Below, in pieces: positions 60,501 through 64,000 of a DNA stretch of 64,000 nt (positions are counted from its first letter, which is position 1; every line of letters begins with the position of its first letter). A program made the translations under genes and the position numbers. The notes below the pieces were generated by a model. The model did no database searches. It was given only the letters and a program-made list of their open reading frames with translations, and was not told the DNA's origin. This DNA comes from Bolinopsis microptera (Eukaryota > Ctenophora > Tentaculata > Lobata > Bolinopsidae), in NCBI RefSeq assembly GCF_026151205.1, contig NC_087073.1, forward strand, positions 9,029,411 through 9,093,410. Reading direction: 5' to 3'.

Positions 60501-62180
60501 AGAAACAGTGACAGTAACAAATCAATGATATCCCTCGTCAGTACCGTCAGTGTCGTACTAGTCGTCATTGTCGTCTCAATCATTACTGCTCATTGCTACT
60601 GCAGACGCAAGAGCTCCAAAAAGGTGAGGCATTGTTCACTAAATGTTCAGTCACCAAGATTTTCTTAAAATTCAAAGTCTGATAGAATTTGTCAAGAGTT
60701 CAGAGGTATGGCACTCCCGCCAGATTACATGTCCGGTGTTTGGCCCTGATGTGACCCCTAAACAGTGAAATCAAATACTTGTTCTCTGTAATTTATCGGC
60801 TAGATTTCCCCCGGAAATTTGGAGCCCATCCAGATCAGCCACTCCCGTACATGACTCTCAAATAATTTGATCAGTGAAACCCAGTACCCAAAACAAAGAC
60901 TGTCAAATACTTAACCAGGTCATTGATCTAGATACGGCCAAATTTTTCACTAATCGCAAAATTTTACTTCCGTACTTACGAGATAATAAAAGTAGAGTAC
61001 TTGCTAAACCTGTATTTCTAATACCAATTCCATAACATGTGAGGAGACACGATATTTTACTTGGATCTAGAAAGTCTATCATACGGCGTGGTTGTTTAAC
61101 CCAGAATTTACTTTCAGTTCGAACAGCTAGATCAGCGAGATGAGATACTGCCGGATACAGCACGTATCTTGACCCTAGGATGACCCCAATAGGATCTCTC
61201 AGAGATAACTCTTTGAACAGCATTGACGCAATGAGACAGTGTTACAGTGAAACAAGTACTCCTAGATGGCTTCCCCCACACAGTAAGTGTTTTGACATGG
61301 TGACAATTTTGGGCTATGAAGTTGTGTACCTCAATCTAAATTTTAAACAATATCTGCCTTGAAAATGTAATCTTTTGATTTTACAAAATATCAATTTAAC
61401 TATTATTGAGCCAAGCTGACGACCGCCAACCTTTCAGCAATAATGTCAGCCCCGCTTGGTAGCGATAATATGCCACCGCCGCCCTACCAGCAGTACTTCC
61501 TGGAGCGACAGCTCATGAACAGTCTACAACCTAGAAGCTTCTACGAGAACGTTACGTTACAGAACAGCTATATGACTGCTCAACCAGGAGGGTTTCCCCC
61601 ACAACCACCCTCTCCAACTGAGCAGGTACCCATCTCCTTCAACCAAGAGCTCCCCTACGCAAGAGTGGGTACAGGGATGATCAAGAGTAGGAATCCAGGA
61701 TACTACTTTCCTTACAACCCGAACAATATGAACACATCTCAATCTCAACCTACTCCTACCCCTATCTACTCTTCAGCCGCCTACCTACCCAACACCATGA
61801 ACATTACAAACTCTAGACCAATGCTGTCTAACCCACTAGAAAACAACTCTTTGTTGGGCAGGCTGCCAATGCACGGTTCCCCTCTAGGACAGCACCAACC
61901 AAGAACTCATGTATACGATGAAATTGTGGTGCCGGAGGAAATTCTCCTGCACCCTGATCAGAGGTTACCAGGAGTGCTGTCACCGGCTGGTGACAGAATA
62001 GCTACACCAGGAAGTGACACATTGGTCAGCTCGCCCGACGACATGTCAACTAGTGACAGACTGGTTTTGCCGCCCCTAGACTCGTTAGAAAGGCCCCCCA
62101 TCCCTCCTCGTCCCACCCGGACTCCATCCCGGAGTCCGCCTGCTATTCCCACTTCTATATGTGAGGAGCAGGTCGGCTGA
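42456..62180 (+). CDS. transmembrane semaphorin (Sema-PSI-Ig-Ig-TM-cytoplasmic tail), 5' end not found
   Basis: Sixteen visible coding exons on the plus strand join in phase with GT-AG introns, apart from one frameshift in exon 15. The encoded protein is about 1020 residues: Sema beta-propeller (exons 1-10, about 420 aa), PSI cysteine module, two Ig domains, a hydrophobic TM segment with a basic stop-transfer, and a 300-residue Pro/Ser-rich tail. Semaphorins are extracellular ligands or receptors for plexins in cell guidance and adhesion. Sema-PSI-Ig with TM is the family layout; two Ig domains and a long proline-rich tail are less common. The first exon with the signal peptide is missing. 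Introns are long at the 5' end (7.6, 3.4 and 2.3 kb) and short in the 3' half. Confidence 0.85.
46126..46241 (+). repeat. 58-bp tandem duplication
   Basis: TCGAATTGTGGGCCGATTT then AAGCCTTTGTAC, CCCGGGTGATTTCCAGTAGA occur twice in a row, with TAGAT added in the second copy. Confidence 0.8.
47031..47520 (+). repeat. 9-bp minisatellite (ACTCTCTAC)n
   Basis: About 490 bases of CTCTACACT units with occasional short units, TATACACTC and ATTCTCTAC variants. Higher-order repetition is visible, since a variant block recurs at about 47115-47220 and 47255-47370. A Thr-Leu-Ser-like ORF across it is an artefact of the repeat. Confidence 0.92.
50114..50171 (+). CDS. semaphorin exon 2: Sema domain
   Basis: 58 nt, acceptor CTTCCAG, donor GTTAGT. 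Reads NALYDLNFKGMNDNVYHDK, continuing the VGGR-NALYDL signature of Sema blade 1. It is separated from exon 1 by a 7.6-kb intron. Confidence 0.75.
52783..52800 (+). repeat. CT microsatellite
   Basis: Nine CT units in semaphorin intron 2. Confidence 0.85.
53461..53516 (+). repeat. 10-bp tandem repeat (ATTAACCAGT)n
   Basis: About 5.5 perfect units, ending 70 bases before semaphorin exon 3. Confidence 0.9.
53586..53741 (+). CDS. semaphorin exon 3: Sema domain
   Basis: 156 nt, phase 0 on both sides. Reads DCHNYYTMLIKLSDTNLFVC then GTSSFAPTCGTRL. The C-x-N-Y/F-I-x-x-L and LxVCGTxxFxPxC pattern is diagnostic of semaphorins, including the paired cysteines. Confidence 0.85.
53890..53983 (+). CDS. 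semaphorin exon 4: Sema domain
   Basis: 94 nt, acceptor GTCTACAG, donor GTATTT, phase 0 to 1. Encodes NEAKVNYISSNPYSSLLYLR in a position where Sema domains have a variable loop. Support is from phase and splice sites more than from motifs. Confidence 0.6.
54331..54350 (+). repeat. GA microsatellite
   Basis: Ten GA units in the intron between semaphorin exons 4 and 5. Confidence 0.85.
56255..56389 (+). CDS. semaphorin exon 5: Sema domain
   Basis: 135 nt, phase 1 to 1. Reads VNYTAYVGTELGSNTQDFVI and ends ESNTWLN(G). It continues into the next exon as the WLN-x-P-x-F element characteristic of Sema blade 3. Confidence 0.8.
57227..57309 (+). CDS. semaphorin exon 6: Sema domain
   Basis: 83 nt, acceptor TATTTCAG, donor GTAATG. 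Reads APKFIYSFELDEYVYFVFQE and TAVEISPE, the D-x-VYFxFxETAVE block found in nearly all semaphorins. Confidence 0.88.
57512..57662 (+). CDS. semaphorin exon 7: Sema domain
   Basis: 151 nt, acceptor TCCTTCAG, donor GTAAGT. Reads RVYSRIARICKDDTGDTSPF and then TYSKLRIQCSYS, matching the family RxARxCxxDxG and KARLxCS blocks. Residual phase is 1. Confidence 0.88.
57776..58092 (+). CDS. semaphorin exon 8: Sema domain
   Basis: 317 nt, acceptor TTTTCAG, donor GTAAGT. Encodes YTVFSGSNTIIDTGSVFCLF and KMAEIKQAFTGKY, the V-F-x-x-x...GSAVCxFxMxDIxxxF segment, followed by the long loop with a conserved Cys and the LKSEQVIHYD region. Confidence 0.88.
58216..58359 (+). CDS. semaphorin exon 9: Sema domain
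   Basis: 144 nt, phase 0 on both sides. Reads KEYKILHSGSMTGKVVRVGF and SIKHEQIQ, the late propeller strand in which semaphorins have a G-x-V-x-K-like turn. Confidence 0.8.
58493..58753 (+). CDS. semaphorin exon 10: end of Sema domain and PSI domain
   Basis: 261 nt. The last propeller strand (DVYVLTNDWITFLPL) leads into the PSI cysteine module: DCSVHTTCQSCSNAFPGCGW, CVSPTLRSTCTRSDQC and W-x-x-x-F-x-x-C. Cysteine spacing fits PSI domains of semaphorins and plexins. Confidence 0.9.
58889..59158 (+). CDS. semaphorin exon 11: Ig domain 1
   Basis: 270 nt, phase 0. Contains VVLDCVS, the core Trp in SYWIN and DNGCYICELRG, the usual B-strand Cys, C-strand Trp and F-strand D-x-G-x-Y-x-C of an Ig fold. 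Confidence 0.85.
59785..59874 (+). CDS. semaphorin exon 12: Ig domain 2, first half
   Basis: 90 nt. Reads EIEKGMDASLPCNVGGSPTP and TIMWHK, with the B-strand Cys and C-strand Trp of a second Ig domain. The intron falls between strands C and D. Confidence 0.85.
60133..60292 (+). CDS. semaphorin exon 13: Ig domain 2, second half
   Basis: 160 nt, phase 0 to 1. Reads NELRIIRAIEDDQGEYQCSA followed by KNSVGT, the D-x-G-x-Y-x-C-x-A-x-N-x-x-G signature of I-set Ig domains. Confidence 0.88.
60469..60623 (+). CDS. semaphorin exon 14: transmembrane segment
   Basis: 155 nt, phase 1 to 0. A short Ser/Asn-rich stalk is followed by the hydrophobic helix LVSTVSVVLVVIVVSIITA and basic CYCRRKSSKK. This makes the protein a single-pass type I membrane protein. 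Confidence 0.88.
61118..61282 (+). CDS. semaphorin exon 15: juxtamembrane cytoplasmic region, apparent frameshift
   Basis: From acceptor CTTTCAG the phase-0 frame reads FEQLDQRDEILPDTARILTL and hits TGA at about 61181. A second frame, open from 61144, reads STYLDPRMTPIGSLRDNSLN and joins the last exon in phase. One base missing between about 61141 and 61178 would reconcile them. It could be an assembly deletion, a real mutation, or an exon boundary I have misread. Confidence 0.55.
61438..62180 (+). CDS. semaphorin last exon: proline-rich cytoplasmic tail
   Basis: Acceptor CCTTTCAG. The frame continues for about 247 residues to TGA at 62178-62180. The tail is rich in Pro, Ser and Asn. PPIPPRPTR fits an SH3-binding PxxP-R motif and THVYDEIVVPEE offers a candidate phosphotyrosine site. 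No globular domain is recognisable. 61118-62180 together would form a signalling tail, as in transmembrane semaphorins. Confidence 0.8.
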
Positions 62181-63584
62181 GGGACTCACTTTAGGACAAT
62201 TATAGTTCATCAGTTCATGTTATGTTTTGTTGTTTCATATCTCGAGATTGTCGGTTCTGGAAAATGCGAAGATTGCTAGACAGTGGTTGTTGTCAGCTAG
62301 TAGCATGTTATTGACGCAAGAAAGGCGCAGCAAACTTGACTTTTCTCTGGAAAGAGAATAAGACTGCGAATCTTAAGACTGTTTTTACGATTTTGATGAA
62401 TTTAATGATCGATATTTTGATGTGTTGATTGTATTGATAATTTCAAGACTCTATCATCATTTTATTTGTTTATATATGAGGTTGCTGTGATGTTACGAGG
62501 CGAAATTAAAGTTTTTACCTCTCCTGTTTATTGTTTATAAAAGGTCTTGCTAGATAAAATGGAAAACGAACTTCCTAGTAGACCTAAAACTAACCCAGTA
62601 AATTTATCATCAATTGTATTTATTTCTTAGTTAAATCTTGATTCATTACACACTAATTATTAACGTTTTAGTTGAACTTTAGTCCTAAAATTTATTTGTT
62701 TATATTCATATTAACTGTCTTTTGATTTATCATTTAGGTATACTTTAGGTTTTATAAAGTCCTAACACATTGCATAATTGACTGATATTGCATTTTGTTT
62801 GGACACGTGGGTGTTGAACATATTTTTAGGCTCGGAATGCCAGAATGAGACTAAGCAACAGGCTATACAATTAACCGTTTTGTTTTATTCGTTTCACTCT
62901 GTATCTGCTCATACAGCGTTTATGTTTTCTGTTTTTTTACTGCTTGATATGTAAATATACACATTTCCCGTCATGTCCCTAATGATAGTTAAAATCAAAA
63001 ATGTTAAATTATTTATTTTTTTACAATTACAAATTCTGAGTTTTATTTCTTGATTCCAAAAACATAGAAACGATGGAAATTTTTGAACGAAAAGCATAAC
63101 AATAATTTATATTTTTGGTATTCAATATCAACAATTTCGGAATGGCAATATCCATCACACGATAATCAGATGAATATCAATAAACAAAAAGTCTAGCAAT
63201 TTTCCAGCACACATTAAGAAAATAAAGCCTTGCTTTTCAATTAGCCATATTGAAACGAGAAATCTTCTAGAAGATCGAGGTCCTAATAGAAATATTAGAC
63301 AATCTTCAAATAAATGTTATCTCATCCACTTCTGTTGTCTACGTAGTTTCATCAATTGAAATCTTCAAATTAATGGAATTAAATTGGCGGTCCAGCTAAA
63401 CGGTCCAGCTTACTTAAATTGAAGAAAAAAAACCAAATCCTGTATTATAAAGTTATATTATCAGCATAAAATTTGTTTTTCCTACACACATGCAGCCCAT
63501 AGAAAGTCAAAAATACATTAAACCGTTTATTATCGATCGTGTTTGGTGGAAATCCTAACAAATTTCACGATAATTAATATTGTT
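62181..63584. other. 3' UTRs and intergenic space between convergent genes
   Basis: AT-rich with no ORF of note. On the minus strand AATAAA at about 63523-63528 could end the FAIM transcript. Confidence 0.4.
62505..62510 (+). promoter_or_regulatory. candidate semaphorin polyadenylation signal
   Basis: ATTAAA lies about 325 bases after the stop codon. Canonical AATAAA hexamers also occur at 63178 and 63221, so a longer 3' UTR is possible. Confidence 0.3.
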
Positions 63585-63743
63585 TCAAGACGCCTCTTCC
63601 ATAGCATCAGGAACTTGAGTGTCCCCGATGAAAAGACTGTAAATAATACCTTCTCTTCTTTTTCCTGATGTTACTGCTCTTATCACCGCTGGTTGGGTAT
63701 CGATCATAAAGTGAGTCTCTGTTCCGTTCTCAGTAAACTCACC
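63585..63743 (-). CDS. FAIM: FAIM (Fas apoptotic inhibitory molecule), last coding exon
   Basis: Acceptor CCTTCCAG, phase 0, 52 residues plus TGA (63587-63585). It reads GEFTENGTETHFMIDTQPAV then IRAVTSGKRREGIIYSLFIG. This closely matches the C-terminus of animal FAIM (GEFxxxGTETHFxI...IKAVSSGKRxEGIIHTL). FAIM is a small cytosolic beta-sandwich protein that inhibits Fas-induced apoptosis and promotes neurite outgrowth in vertebrates. The extra acidic tail (DAMEEAS) is ordinary. It is convergent with the semaphorin gene. Confidence 0.88.
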   Translation of the reverse strand, partial: GEFTENGTETHFMIDTQPAVIRAVTSGKRREGIIYSLFIGDTQVPDAMEEAS

Positions 63744-63982
63744 CTGGAAGGATATATATGTATGAGATATTAGATATGGGATAAAATGTCTGGAATATAA
63801 CAGAATAGTCATGGTATATTTTGTCAAACACACTTTTTATAAAACATATTAATTATACGAAGTTGCAAGTTGATAAAACAATCATTTAATAAAACAAGAG
63901 TTTGGTTGGTGTAACTGCAAATCTTTGCCCATGTCTTCATATGGAATAAAGGATTTCATTGGTTAAGCAGAGGTTGACTCAC

Positions 63983-64000
63983 CATAGCATCGAGCTTTTG
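63983..64000 (-). CDS. FAIM: FAIM penultimate exon (cut by window end)
   Basis: 18 bases ending at donor GTGAGT, encoding QKLDAM in phase 0. Joined to the next exon this gives QKLDAM-GEFTENGTETHF, matching the conserved N-G-x-K-x-E-x-A-GEF region of FAIM. The rest of the gene lies beyond the window. Confidence 0.75.

Overview
The window is nuclear DNA from an animal. It has GT-AG introns, multidomain extracellular proteins, a semaphorin gene, a FAIM gene and CR1-type LINEs. Non-coding sequence is AT-rich and full of repeats. The mix of fucolectin-like (FTP) domains, a Sema-PSI-Ig-Ig-TM receptor and a PHD/esterase CR1 LINE would suit a cnidarian or another early-branching invertebrate. That is an inference; nothing in the window fixes the species.

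Layout. (1) 1-18702, minus strand: a gene for a four-domain FTP lectin-like protein. Its last coding exon is split by a 15.3-kb mobile element at 760-16088. The element is one giant inverted repeat, with two arms of about 7.4-7.9 kb, an axis near 8657 and a short spacer. It starts and ends with TATAATGGCGC / GCGCCATTATA and is bordered by a GATAC duplication. Removing the element plus one GATAC restores the lectin reading frame exactly. The arms carry fossil LINE pieces and subterminal 56-bp repeats, but no transposase I can recognise. (2) 19.6-20.9 kb: two nearly identical 365-bp elements with terminal inverted repeats. (3) 20.9-26.2 kb: a CR1-like LINE with a 5'-truncated esterase ORF1 and an apparently intact ORF2 (PHD, APE endonuclease, RT). 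(4) 26.2-28.3 kb: a cluster of very small hAT-like MITEs with 8-bp target duplications, one nested in another. (5) 28.3-42.4 kb: no gene recognised; diverged local duplications and many TCACGTGA palindromes. (6) 42456-62180, plus strand: a transmembrane semaphorin whose first exon(s) I could not place. It has 16 visible exons, long 5' introns with satellite arrays, and one apparent frameshift in the cytoplasmic tail. (7) 63585-64000, minus strand: the last two exons of FAIM, convergent with the semaphorin.

The three host genes (lectin-like secreted protein, guidance receptor, apoptosis inhibitor) show no obvious functional link. The most notable object is the fold-back element and its clean insertion in a coding exon. 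Several blocks inside its arms look like poor consensus sequence, so fine detail there should be treated with care.
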